Below are positions 44,537-52,126 of a DNA stretch of 52,126 nt, one piece after another. This stretch comes from Lachnoclostridium edouardi (GTDB taxonomy: Bacteria; Bacillota; Clostridia; Lachnospirales; Lachnospiraceae), in NCBI RefSeq assembly GCF_900240245.1, contig NZ_OESQ01000001.1, positions 3,002,786 to 3,054,911 on the forward strand. The letters are read 5' to 3'. Position 1 is the stretch's first letter; every line of letters starts with the position of its first letter. The notes beneath the pieces were generated by a model. The model did not search any database. It was given only the letters and a program-made list of their open reading frames with translations, and was not told the DNA's origin. Position numbers and translations under genes: made by a program.

Positions 44537-45505
44537 ATGATTAATGAAACGATATTGGCGATTATTATTTCTTTTGCCATCAGCGCAGTGCTGTGTCCGG
44601 TGGTGATTCCCTTTCTTCACAAACTGAAATTTGGCCAGCAGGTGAGAGACGACGGGCCTCAGGCTCATTTAAAAAAACAGGGCACCCCCACTATGGGAGG
44701 AATTATTATTCTGGCCAGCATTATAATAACCTCTGTGCTGTATATAAAGGATTATCCTAAAATTATTCCGGTGCTGTTTGTCACAGCCGGTTTTGGAATT
44801 ATTGGCTTTTTGGATGATTATATTAAAATTGTAATGAAACGGTCAGAGGGACTAAATCCTATTCAGAAGCTAATAGGACAGTTTATTATAACCGGTATTT
44901 TTGTTTATTATCTTATGACCTCCGGGGAAGTGGGAACAGATATGCTGATTCCGTTTACAGGGGGATTTGAAGACGGATATAAGCTTTCCTTAGGATGGCT
45001 GTTTGCTCCCTTTGTGTTCTTAGTTATGCTGGGCACAGATAACGGAGTGAATTTTACAGACGGATTAGACGGTTTATGTACCAGCATCACTATTTTGGTG
45101 GCCACCTTTATGACCATTGTGGCTATTGGGGAAAATACGGGAATCAGCCCTATTACAGGAGCTGTAGTGGGAAGTCTGCTGGGCTTTCTGCTGTTTAACG
45201 TATATCCGGCTAAGGTATTTATGGGAGACACAGGCTCCCTGGCTTTAGGAGGCTTTGTGTCCGCCAGCGCGTTTATGATGCAGATGCCGATTTTTATTCC
45301 CATTATCGGTTTTATTTATCTAGTAGAAGTGCTGTCTGTGATTTTGCAGGTGACTTACTTTAAGAAAACAGGCGGAAAGAGAATCTTTAAAATGGCTCCG
45401 ATCCATCACCATTTTGAGCTTTGCGGATGGTCGGAGACAAGAGTGGTAGCCGTATTTTCCATTATTACGGCAATTCTCTGCCTGGTAGCTTATTTAGGAT
45501 TATAG
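44537..45505 (+). CDS. mraY: Phospho-N-acetylmuramoyl-pentapeptide transferase
   Basis: 322 residues with about ten helices. The LKKQGTPTMGGIIIL block, GFLDDYIKI (Asp pair), DNGVNFTDGLDGLC and the MAPIHHHFEL loop are all intact, and GDTGSLALGG is present. It transfers the muramyl-pentapeptide to undecaprenyl phosphate, making lipid I. The start was placed at ATG 44537 after GAGGTG; an upstream reading from 44450 covers the leader. murD follows 14 bases later. Confidence 0.97.
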   Translation: MINETILAIIISFAISAVLCPVVIPFLHKLKFGQQVRDDGPQAHLKKQGTPTMGGIIILASIIITSVLYIKDYPKIIPVLFVTAGFGIIGFLDDYIKIVMKRSEGLNPIQKLIGQFIITGIFVYYLMTSGEVGTDMLIPFTGGFEDGYKLSLGWLFAPFVFLVMLGTDNGVNFTDGLDGLCTSITILVATFMTIVAIGENTGISPITGAVVGSLLGFLLFNVYPAKVFMGDTGSLALGGFVSASAFMMQMPIFIPIIGFIYLVEVLSVILQVTYFKKTGGKRIFKMAPIHHHFELCGWSETRVVAVFSIITAILCLVAYLGL

Positions 45506-45519
45506 GAGGAAAGAGACAC

Positions 45520-46872
45520 ATGAGCCAGAAAGTGATTGTTGCAGGCACGGGTAAAAGCGGAATTTCCGCTGCCAAGCTGCTTCTGAATATGGGAGGCGAG
45601 GTTGTTCTTTATGACAGCAACGCTAACCTGGATGAAGGACAGATCAGGGCTAAGTTTGGAGCTAAGGATAAAGTAGACATTGTTTTGGGAGAACTAAAGC
45701 GCAGCGACCTGCTGGGAGTGGAGCTGTGTATTATCAGCCCTGGCATTGGGTTAGACGCGCCGTTTGTGTCAGTGCTGGACAGTGTGCAGATCCCTATTTG
45801 GAGTGAGATACAGCTGGCATACCAGTGCGCCAGAGGCAAACTGGCCGCCATTACAGGAACCAACGGAAAAACTACTACTACTGCTTTGACAGGGGAGATT
45901 ATGAAATCCCACTTTTCTGATGTTCACGTTGTGGGGAATATTGGCATTCCATATACAGAGGAGGCTTTGGAGACAGAGGACAGCTCTGTAACTGTAGCTG
46001 AGGTCAGCAGTTTCCAGCTGGAGACAATTATGGATTTTCGCCCTGATGTCAGCGCTATTTTAAATATTACGCCGGATCATTTAAACAGACATAAGACTAT
46101 GGAATGCTACATTGCAGTAAAAGAAAGCATCACCATGAACCAGACGGAAAAGGACAGCTGCGTTTTAAATTATGACGATCCTGTTTTAAGAGAGCTGGGA
46201 CAGTCTAAGGAATTGCTTCCAAAGGTGATTTTTTTCAGCAGCAGAGAAAAACTGGACCAGGGCCTTTATATGGACGGGGATATGATTATGCACCGTGCAG
46301 GGGGAAGAGAAGAAGAAGTGGTAAATGTGCACCAGCTTCAGCTTTTAGGACGTCACAATTATGAAAACGTAATGGCGGCAGTGGCCATTTCTCTGGAGAT
46401 GGGCGTGCCTATGAAAAAAATACAGGAGGCCGTAAAGCAGTTTAAGGCTGTGGAACACAGAATTGAGTTTGTGCTGGAGCGGTCAGGAGTAAAATATTAC
46501 AATGATTCTAAGGGAACAAATCCGGATGCAGCCATTCAGGCCATAAAAGCTATGCCAGGCCCTACCCTTTTAATTGCAGGAGGGTATGACAAGGACGCTA
46601 AGTACGACCAGTGGATTGAAAGCTTTGAAGGAAAAGTAAAATACCTGGTTCTCATTGGACAGACAAGAGATAAAATCGCAGATTGCGCCAAAGCCCACGG
46701 CTTTACAGAAATTATGTATGCAGAGGACATGGAGGAGGCTGTTCACGTATGTGCGTCTTACGCAGATATGGGAGACAATGTGCTTCTTTCCCCTGCCTGC
46801 GCCAGCTGGGGTATGTTTAAGGATTACGAGGAGCGAGGCAGAATTTTTAAGGAATGTGTCCGCAGCCTGTAA
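45520..46872 (+). CDS. murD: UDP-N-acetylmuramoylalanine-D-glutamate ligase
   Basis: 450 residues, Mur-ligase family. The N-terminal Rossmann part binds the substrate (VAGTGKSGISAAKLL), the ATP loop is TGTNGKTTTT near 112-121, and VAEVSSFQLE and NITPDHLNRH follow. YNDSKGTNPDAA begins the C-terminal domain. It adds D-glutamate to UDP-MurNAc-Ala. The start is ATG 45520 preceded by TAGGAGGA, which overlaps the mraY stop. The other Mur ligases are not in this window. Confidence 0.97.
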   Translation: MSQKVIVAGTGKSGISAAKLLLNMGGEVVLYDSNANLDEGQIRAKFGAKDKVDIVLGELKRSDLLGVELCIISPGIGLDAPFVSVLDSVQIPIWSEIQLAYQCARGKLAAITGTNGKTTTTALTGEIMKSHFSDVHVVGNIGIPYTEEALETEDSSVTVAEVSSFQLETIMDFRPDVSAILNITPDHLNRHKTMECYIAVKESITMNQTEKDSCVLNYDDPVLRELGQSKELLPKVIFFSSREKLDQGLYMDGDMIMHRAGGREEEVVNVHQLQLLGRHNYENVMAAVAISLEMGVPMKKIQEAVKQFKAVEHRIEFVLERSGVKYYNDSKGTNPDAAIQAIKAMPGPTLLIAGGYDKDAKYDQWIESFEGKVKYLVLIGQTRDKIADCAKAHGFTEIMYAEDMEEAVHVCASYADMGDNVLLSPACASWGMFKDYEERGRIFKECVRSL

Positions 46873-46884
46873 TGAAAGAAGGGA

Positions 46885-48066
46885 ATGAGGCGTTTAGTGG
46901 GAAAACAGGAAGCAAGGCAAGAGCAGGGCGCGCCCAGGAAGAAAAAGGTGCGCCGGTTCTATGACTACAGCCTATTATTTACCATTATATTTTTAACTGT
47001 ATTCGGGCTTATTATGATTTACAGCGCCAGCGCGCCTAAGGCCCAGATATTGTACGACGGTGATGCCGCTTATTTTATGAAACGTCAGGCTGCCATTGCT
47101 TTCGGCGGGTTTGTCCTGATGCTGATTATTTCTAAAATTAATTATCATTTTTTTGCCAGGTTTGCATTTTTTTCCTATGGGCTTTCTTACATACTGATGA
47201 TTGCCGTAAGCCTTTTCGGAAAACGCGTAAACGGAAAGAGAAGATGGCTGGAGGTAGGGCCTTTAAGCTTTCAGCCTACAGAGTTTGTAAAAATAGCCTT
47301 AATACTTGTATTGTCAGTAGTAATCACCCAAATGGGCCGCAAGGTCAACAGCTGGAGAAATATTTTGTATGTAGGCGGTTTAGCCGCCCCCCTGGCTTTG
47401 TTGGTTACTGCCAACAACCTAAGCTCTGGTATTATTATCTGCGGCATTGTATTTGTTATGCTGTTTGTGGCCACTAAAAGAAAGCTGGTATTTGCAGCCT
47501 GTATGGGCGGAGCAGGATTCCTTCTGGCATTTGCCGGCCCTATTGGAGCGGCTTTAGAGGCAGTGGGAATTCTTCAGGAATATCAGCTGAGCCGTATTAA
47601 TGTGTGGCTGAATCCGGAGGCCTACGCCCAGGAGGGCGGGTTTCAGGTGCTTCAGGGACTTTACGCCATTGGCTCCGGCGGTTTAATGGGAAAAGGCCTG
47701 GGGGAAAGCATTCAGAAAATGGGCTTTGTTCCTGAGGCCCAGAATGATATGATTTTCTCCATTATATGTGAGGAGTTGGGACTGTTTGGAGCAGTTTCCG
47801 TAATCCTGATCTTTTTGTTTATGATATACAGATTTATGCTGATTGCCAGCAATGCTCCTGATTTATTTGGGGCCTTGATCGTAGTAGGCGTTATGGGCCA
47901 TATTGCGATTCAGGTAATTTTAAATATTGCCGTAGTTACCAACACAATTCCCAACACAGGTATTACCCTTCCCTTTATCAGCTATGGAGGCACGTCGGTG
48001 CTGTTTTTAATGATGGAAATGGGAATGGTTTTAAGCGTATCAAATCAAATTAAATTGGAAAAATAA
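46885..48066 (+). CDS. ftsW: SEDS-family glycosyltransferase FtsW
   Basis: 393 residues, about ten helices. The conserved parts include VFGLIMIYSAS, RWLEVGPLSFQPTEFVK, the large outer loop with VLQGLYAIGSGGLMGKGLG, DMIFSIICEELG and the NTGITLPFISYGGTS motif. It polymerises lipid II into glycan at the septum together with a class B PBP. The start lies 12 bases after murD. The 68-base gap to murA may hold a weak promoter. Confidence 0.95.
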   Translation: MRRLVGKQEARQEQGAPRKKKVRRFYDYSLLFTIIFLTVFGLIMIYSASAPKAQILYDGDAAYFMKRQAAIAFGGFVLMLIISKINYHFFARFAFFSYGLSYILMIAVSLFGKRVNGKRRWLEVGPLSFQPTEFVKIALILVLSVVITQMGRKVNSWRNILYVGGLAAPLALLVTANNLSSGIIICGIVFVMLFVATKRKLVFAACMGGAGFLLAFAGPIGAALEAVGILQEYQLSRINVWLNPEAYAQEGGFQVLQGLYAIGSGGLMGKGLGESIQKMGFVPEAQNDMIFSIICEELGLFGAVSVILIFLFMIYRFMLIASNAPDLFGALIVVGVMGHIAIQVILNIAVVTNTIPNTGITLPFISYGGTSVLFLMMEMGMVLSVSNQIKLEK

Positions 48067-48134
48067 ATAAGGACAAAAAACAAAACCACCTGGTTCTGCA
48101 TATAATAGGATATAATGATGCAGGAGGCGGCGCG

Positions 48135-49385
48135 ATGTCTGAAATACACGTCCGAGGTCTTCGGGCTCTCCAGGGGGAAGTTTTGATTCAAGGTTCCAAA
48201 AATGCAGTACTGCCTATGATGGCTGCTGCAGTACTTCATAAGGGAACTACAGTGCTTGTCAATGTCCCCAGAATACAGGATGTTTTCTGTATGATGGGGA
48301 TATTAGAATATATAGGGTGTGTCTGCACCTTAGATCAGGGAATCCTGACCATAAATGCACAGCACATAAAGGAAAACAGGCTTCCCTCAGAGCGGGTAAA
48401 AAGGATGCGTTCTTCTATTATATTGCTGGGGGCTTTAGTAGGCAGAACGGGGGAAGCCTATACAGGATATCCGGGAGGCTGTTCCATAGGAAAACGTCCT
48501 ATTGACTTTCATTTAAAGGCTTTGGAAAAGCTGGGAGTCAGTATCAGGGAAGAGGATGGATGTCTGGAGGCAAAAGCAGACGAATTAAAAGGCGGAATAA
48601 TTGAATTTCCATTTCCAAGTGTGGGAGCTACAGAAAACGCCTTGCTGGCCGCCGTTGTGGCGGATGGAATTACAGAGATCAGGGGAGCGGCTATGGAACC
48701 GGAGATTCAGTCCTTCTGCAGTTTTCTGGAAAGCATGGGAGCTAAAGTAAAGGGACAGGGAACAAGCTGCATAAAGGTAGAGGGAGTAAAAAGTTTTCAC
48801 GATACCTGCTTTTTTGTTCCTGGCGACAGAATTGTGGCAGGTACATATCTGGCTGCGGCAATGGCGGGAAAAGGCCAGGTCCGGCTGAAAGGAGTGCCTG
48901 CCTGCCACTTGTCTGCTGTTATCCGGGAGCTGAAAAATATGGGAGGAGATTTAGAGGAGGAGGAAAACGGCCTGATTTTAACAATGGACAGACAGATTTT
49001 GCCTGCAGACATTGTCACCGGCCCGTACCCTGATTTTCCTACAGATCTTCAGTCTCCGTTTTTATCTTTAATGTGCGTTGCAGACGGCATAAGTAATATG
49101 GAGGAAACTATATTTGAAGGGCGTTTTGAGACGGCTCAGGAGCTGAGAAAAATGGGAGCCGTCATAGAGGAAAAGGAAAATAAAGCAGCCATAAAAGGAA
49201 AAAGAGCTCTTTGGGGCTGCCATGTAGCGGCCCCTGATTTAAGAGGAGGAGCTGCTTTAATTGTAGCAGGTTTATCAGCAGAGGGGACTACAATTGTGTC
49301 CGGATGCCGCCACATTGAAAGAGGCTATGAAGATATTTGCAGAGATCTGCAGATGCTGGGAGCTGAAGTTTACAGAAAAGTATAA
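48135..49385 (+). CDS. murA: UDP-N-acetylglucosamine 1-carboxyvinyltransferase
   Basis: 416 residues. K22 in GSKNAVLPM and C116 in GGCSIGKRPIDFH match the catalytic Lys22 and Cys115 of the Escherichia coli enzyme; because this Cys is present the enzyme should be fosfomycin-targetable. PDFPTDLQSP and GGAALIVAGL are typical of the late part. It makes the first committed precursor of peptidoglycan. It lies between ftsW and ftsQ, where many Firmicutes have murG. AGGAGGCG is the ribosome site. Confidence 0.97.
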   Translation: MSEIHVRGLRALQGEVLIQGSKNAVLPMMAAAVLHKGTTVLVNVPRIQDVFCMMGILEYIGCVCTLDQGILTINAQHIKENRLPSERVKRMRSSIILLGALVGRTGEAYTGYPGGCSIGKRPIDFHLKALEKLGVSIREEDGCLEAKADELKGGIIEFPFPSVGATENALLAAVVADGITEIRGAAMEPEIQSFCSFLESMGAKVKGQGTSCIKVEGVKSFHDTCFFVPGDRIVAGTYLAAAMAGKGQVRLKGVPACHLSAVIRELKNMGGDLEEEENGLILTMDRQILPADIVTGPYPDFPTDLQSPFLSLMCVADGISNMEETIFEGRFETAQELRKMGAVIEEKENKAAIKGKRALWGCHVAAPDLRGGAALIVAGLSAEGTTIVSGCRHIERGYEDICRDLQMLGAEVYRKV

Positions 49386-49411
49386 TTGTCATAATTTGCA
49401 AGGAGGAGTTT

Positions 49412-50128
49412 ATGGGATTCCCCAAAAAACTAATGATTGCAGGGGCAGTTGTTTTGACGCTGCTCCTGCTGGCTGCAGGAATTGCGTTTGTGAATATAAA
49501 AGAAGTAACAGTTGTGGGAAACGAGCGGTATTCTGGCAAGGAAATTGAGGACAGGCTGTTTCCGGATAAAAAGTCCAGAAACACAGCCTACTGTTTTTTT
49601 AAAGAGCAGTGGGGGGAGCATCAGCAGATTCCTTTCATAGAAGATTACAAAATCGTTTTTCACGGCTTTAGAAGCGTGGAAGTAATTGTGTATGAAAAAA
49701 GTATTGTAGGCTATTTAACCTATATGAGCAGCAATATGTATTTTGACAAGGACGGTATTGTGGTGGAAAGCACTTCCAGGCAGCTGGAGGGAGTTCCCAA
49801 GGTGACAGGGCTGGATTTTGGACATATTATGCTTTATCAGCCTCTTCCAGTAGAAAATCAACAGGTATTTAATGATTTGCTTACTTTAACTATGTCTTTT
49901 TCCAATTACGGAATGAAAGTAGATGAGATTCATTTTGACAGCAGAAGAAATGTCACCTTGTATATTCAGGATATTGAGGTGGTTTTAGGGAACCATTCTG
50001 ACATAAACGGACAAATTTCTGTTCTCAACGACATGCTTCCTCAGCTGGATGGACTATCTGGAACCCTATATCTGGACACATATGACGAAACAAATACCAG
50101 TATGATGTATACATTTAAGAAAAAGTAA
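49412..50128 (+). CDS. ftsQ: Cell-division protein FtsQ/DivIB
   Basis: 238 residues. A short cytoplasmic start, one membrane helix (LMIAGAVVLTLLLLAAGIAF), a POTRA-type domain (IKEVTVVGNERYSGKEI) and a beta domain with RSVEVIVYEKSIVGYL are visible. The protein recruits FtsL and FtsW/I partners at the septum. It is at the low end of the family's length. AAGGAGG lies 6 bases before ATG. In related genomes I would expect ftsZ soon after; instead a hairpin and an insertion sequence follow. Confidence 0.88.
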   Translation: MGFPKKLMIAGAVVLTLLLLAAGIAFVNIKEVTVVGNERYSGKEIEDRLFPDKKSRNTAYCFFKEQWGEHQQIPFIEDYKIVFHGFRSVEVIVYEKSIVGYLTYMSSNMYFDKDGIVVESTSRQLEGVPKVTGLDFGHIMLYQPLPVENQQVFNDLLTLTMSFSNYGMKVDEIHFDSRRNVTLYIQDIEVVLGNHSDINGQISVLNDMLPQLDGLSGTLYLDTYDETNTSMMYTFKKK

Positions 50129-50245
50129 TAATTTTCAAAAATAGTTGAAAAATTACTGAAATAGAGGTTGATATTTTTTAAGAAATCAAATATAGTACCT
50201 GACTTTGGTATCAGAGATTAAAAAATAGTGCAAACTTTAAGGTTT

Positions 50246-50282
50246 AGAAGGACTGCTAGCGGCAGTCCTTCTGTGTTTGTTA
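50246..50282. terminator. Hairpin terminator near the ftsQ/IS boundary
   Basis: AGAAGGACTGC (50246-50256) pairs perfectly with GCAGTCCTTCT (50262-50272), loop TAGCG, followed by GTGTTTGTTATT. It may end ftsQ transcription or the transposase transcript coming the other way, depending on where the IS end lies. Confidence 0.75.
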
Positions 50283-51959
50283 TTATAGTTTATAATTAAA
50301 AATGGTGTTTATTTGAGTTTCAGATAGAAAGTAATTCGTTAAAGGAAGATGAAATTTATCAGCTAGGTCATTTATAAAAGTACAATCCCTTGTGGTGTTT
50401 ATATATTTATGTTCGCCTTTTGTTACCCTGAAATCTTTAATGAATCTAAATATATCTGAAGTTGAATATTTTTCATCCAGTATCTTAAATTGAAAAATCC
50501 TCTCTAAGAGAACTGTTAAATAGCAAATCAAAAAGTGGCCTTTAATCGTATTTTCTTTTTGAAGAAATACCGGCCGTGCATCCAGGTCTGATTTCATAAT
50601 CTTAAAGGATTCTTCAATTCTCCACAGATTATGGTAAGTACAGTAAATATCCTGATCTGTCATCTGGGTTTCGGATGTGACCAGAAGATTGTATCCGGCA
50701 AGTTCGAGGTCCTTATCGATGGCAGCCTGATTAATCCTTGTTTTTGCTTTATTTCCTGTTTTATCTGTGAAATCCACATATTTTCCTGCTTCTCCAAAGT
50801 CATTCCTTTTGGCTTGTGACAGGGTAAGTGCTTTTGCTTTTTCTACAAGGCGGTTTATTTCATATCTTTTTTTTGCAGCAAGGGAAGGATTGTAGGTAAC
50901 CAGGCGTTTCTCTGTAAGCATAATGGTCTGTTTTTTTCCGTTATACTCTATGGAATAAGGAAAAGTATCAATACAGCTTTTATAGCGGTATAAAAGTTTT
51001 CCGCTTTTATCTTTGACATCTTTGTAATCCTGTTCTAATAATACCCAGGTTTTTTCTGTCGAAGGCAAGGTTTTTACAGATTTTGAAAACAGATAACCAT
51101 CTCCATTCTGTTTTGAAAACGCAATGTTTTGTGCACAATTAAGTCCTTTGTCTGCGACATGGATGGTTTTTCCCATGATATTGTTCCTATTTTTAAGTCC
51201 ATCAATCACATCACGTAGAATGGGTTTTTCTGACTCATTTCCCGGATACATCTTCATACCGACCGGAATCTGGTTCCGATCCAAAAGGAGCCCAAGACCG
51301 ATGATGGGTTCCTTTTTGTTTTCTTTGCTCGGTCCTTTTTTTCTGAAATCATCCTCCCTGTCTATTTCAAAATAGAAATTCGTACAATCAAAGTAAGAGT
51401 TTGAAGTATCCAGTCCATAAACAGCCGCAGTTTGTACAGTAAAGATCTCGATAAACTTTTCATAGTTTTCTCCCAAAAAGGCAAGACCATCAAGAAGCTG
51501 ATCATAGGAATAATGCGACGAATGGTACAGATTGGGAAGCACATCGTGGAATGTCCTGTTTTTACTGCATGGGCATACACCTCTTGCGTAGACTAATGTA
51601 GAAATCAATTCATAAAGATCGAACTGAAAATCATATGTAAGATGAAAATAATTCACATACTTTTGGATTTTTAATTTCTCAAGGATTGCTTTCAGTGGAA
51701 AGTATCCAAGATAAAGAGTTGGAGAAATGTCAGAAATTTTGCGGACACCTTCTTCTTTTCGTTGCTGGTTTAAGAGAGCTACTTCTTGTTGGTAAAAAGA
51801 GATTGGATCTTCCATGCCGTTCTTTTTCAGTGTTTCTACAGAGCCAAGGGATTTGTAGCATTTGTGAGCTGCCCCCTTTTTTTCCTGATTATAAAAACTG
51901 TCATAAATCGCAAGATAAGTTCTGCCTTTTAAAGTTGTCTTTTTTAAAAAATATGCCAT
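50283..51959 (-). CDS. IS1634-family transposase
   Basis: 558 residues from ATG 51959 on the minus strand (GGAGGG just upstream; the longer frame adds 35 unconserved residues). The protein has an IS4-superfamily DDE core: first D in YFDCTNFYFE, second D in HVADKGLNCAQN, then the Y-H-x-L-W-R-I-E-E-S-F-K-I-M block holding the catalytic E. An N-terminal DUF4277-like part precedes it. The gene is complete and could be active. It is oriented against the dcw operon and would insulate ftsQ from anything beyond. Confidence 0.9.
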   Translation of the reverse strand: MAYFLKKTTLKGRTYLAIYDSFYNQEKKGAAHKCYKSLGSVETLKKNGMEDPISFYQQEVALLNQQRKEEGVRKISDISPTLYLGYFPLKAILEKLKIQKYVNYFHLTYDFQFDLYELISTLVYARGVCPCSKNRTFHDVLPNLYHSSHYSYDQLLDGLAFLGENYEKFIEIFTVQTAAVYGLDTSNSYFDCTNFYFEIDREDDFRKKGPSKENKKEPIIGLGLLLDRNQIPVGMKMYPGNESEKPILRDVIDGLKNRNNIMGKTIHVADKGLNCAQNIAFSKQNGDGYLFSKSVKTLPSTEKTWVLLEQDYKDVKDKSGKLLYRYKSCIDTFPYSIEYNGKKQTIMLTEKRLVTYNPSLAAKKRYEINRLVEKAKALTLSQAKRNDFGEAGKYVDFTDKTGNKAKTRINQAAIDKDLELAGYNLLVTSETQMTDQDIYCTYHNLWRIEESFKIMKSDLDARPVFLQKENTIKGHFLICYLTVLLERIFQFKILDEKYSTSDIFRFIKDFRVTKGEHKYINTTRDCTFINDLADKFHLPLTNYFLSETQINTIFNYKL

Positions 51960-52126
51960 AGAATCCCTCCTCAAAAAGATAGCACCACTAACACTATTAG
52001 TATATCGCAAAAAAAGAATTTTGAAAAGTTTTTTTGCAATAAAAAAAGCCTTATTTAAAGGCATTTGTGAGGCTTCAGAGCAGAAAATACTCCTAAAGAT
52101 TTCTAGTGCTAACTTCTAAAGACGGG

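Larger units (their letters stand above)
50198..52126 (-). mobile_element. IS1634-type insertion sequence (ends tentative)
   Basis: A transposase gene on the minus strand is flanked by candidate inverted ends: CCTGACTTTGG (from 50198) and, on the opposite strand, CCCGTCTTTAG (from 52126 inward), about 8 of 11 identical. The right end would then coincide with the window edge, a pattern also expected where an assembled contig stops in a repeat. A promoter-like TATACT on the minus strand (52004-51999) lies 40 bases before the transposase. No target duplication can be checked from here. Confidence 0.55.

Noticed and set aside
50140..50240. AAAAATAGTT and AAAAAATAGTG words near the IS as further copies of the dispersed repeat
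   Set aside because: Only the first ten bases match; the GCGCGAAACTATTT and TACCC blocks are absent.

Overview
The window looks like a chromosomal segment of an anaerobic, low-to-moderate GC member of the Clostridia, most likely a Lachnospiraceae-type gut Firmicute. The basis is the division/cell-wall cluster order, a Spo0E-like sporulation protein, strong AAGGAGG ribosome sites, TTG/GTG starts and the style of the degraded conjugative-element debris. No rRNA, tRNA or CRISPR array was seen.

Region 1 (1-7838) is accessory DNA behind the 3' end of a methionyl-tRNA synthetase gene. It holds two oppositely oriented pieces of one type I restriction gene (hsdR), an intact AlbA_2/ATPase-like HTH protein, and remnants of an excisionase-like HTH protein, a MobA/MobL relaxase, an XRE regulator and TraX. 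A compact three-gene membrane cluster follows: a tail-anchored coiled-coil protein, a large PH-like/glycine-zipper protein split by a G7 tract, and a rhomboid protease overlapping it by ATGA. This cluster is the best candidate for an undescribed system.

Region 2 (7912-22336) begins with a patatin lipase, a DUF362 ferredoxin protein, a cyclopropane fatty acid synthase and a MATE-LysR pair. A seven- to eight-gene metal/cofactor operon follows: a five-component NikABCDE-like ABC importer, then larB, larC and larE. Together these would import nickel and build the nickel-pincer nucleotide cofactor. No larA (the enzyme that uses the cofactor) is present. A strong promoter and an intrinsic hairpin precede the operon and could form an attenuated leader or a small RNA.

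Region 3 (22361-37867) is mostly housekeeping: rpsO, pnp (with a long hairpin between them), a secreted M14 carboxypeptidase, an ABC-2 exporter cluster with a zinc-ribbon membrane protein, gltX, a UvrD-like helicase, a corrinoid adenosyltransferase, a DUF1292 protein, ychF (reverse strand) and lgt.

Region 4 (37870-50128) starts with a small Spo0E-like gene and a dispersed repeat. The division and cell wall (dcw) cluster follows: mraZ, rsmH, ftsL-like, two class B PBPs, mraY, murD, ftsW, murA and ftsQ/divIB. Five 10-bp-spaced repeats before mraZ look like MraZ boxes. An IS1634-type insertion sequence (about 50198-52126) lies directly after ftsQ, where ftsZ might be expected, and runs to the window edge.
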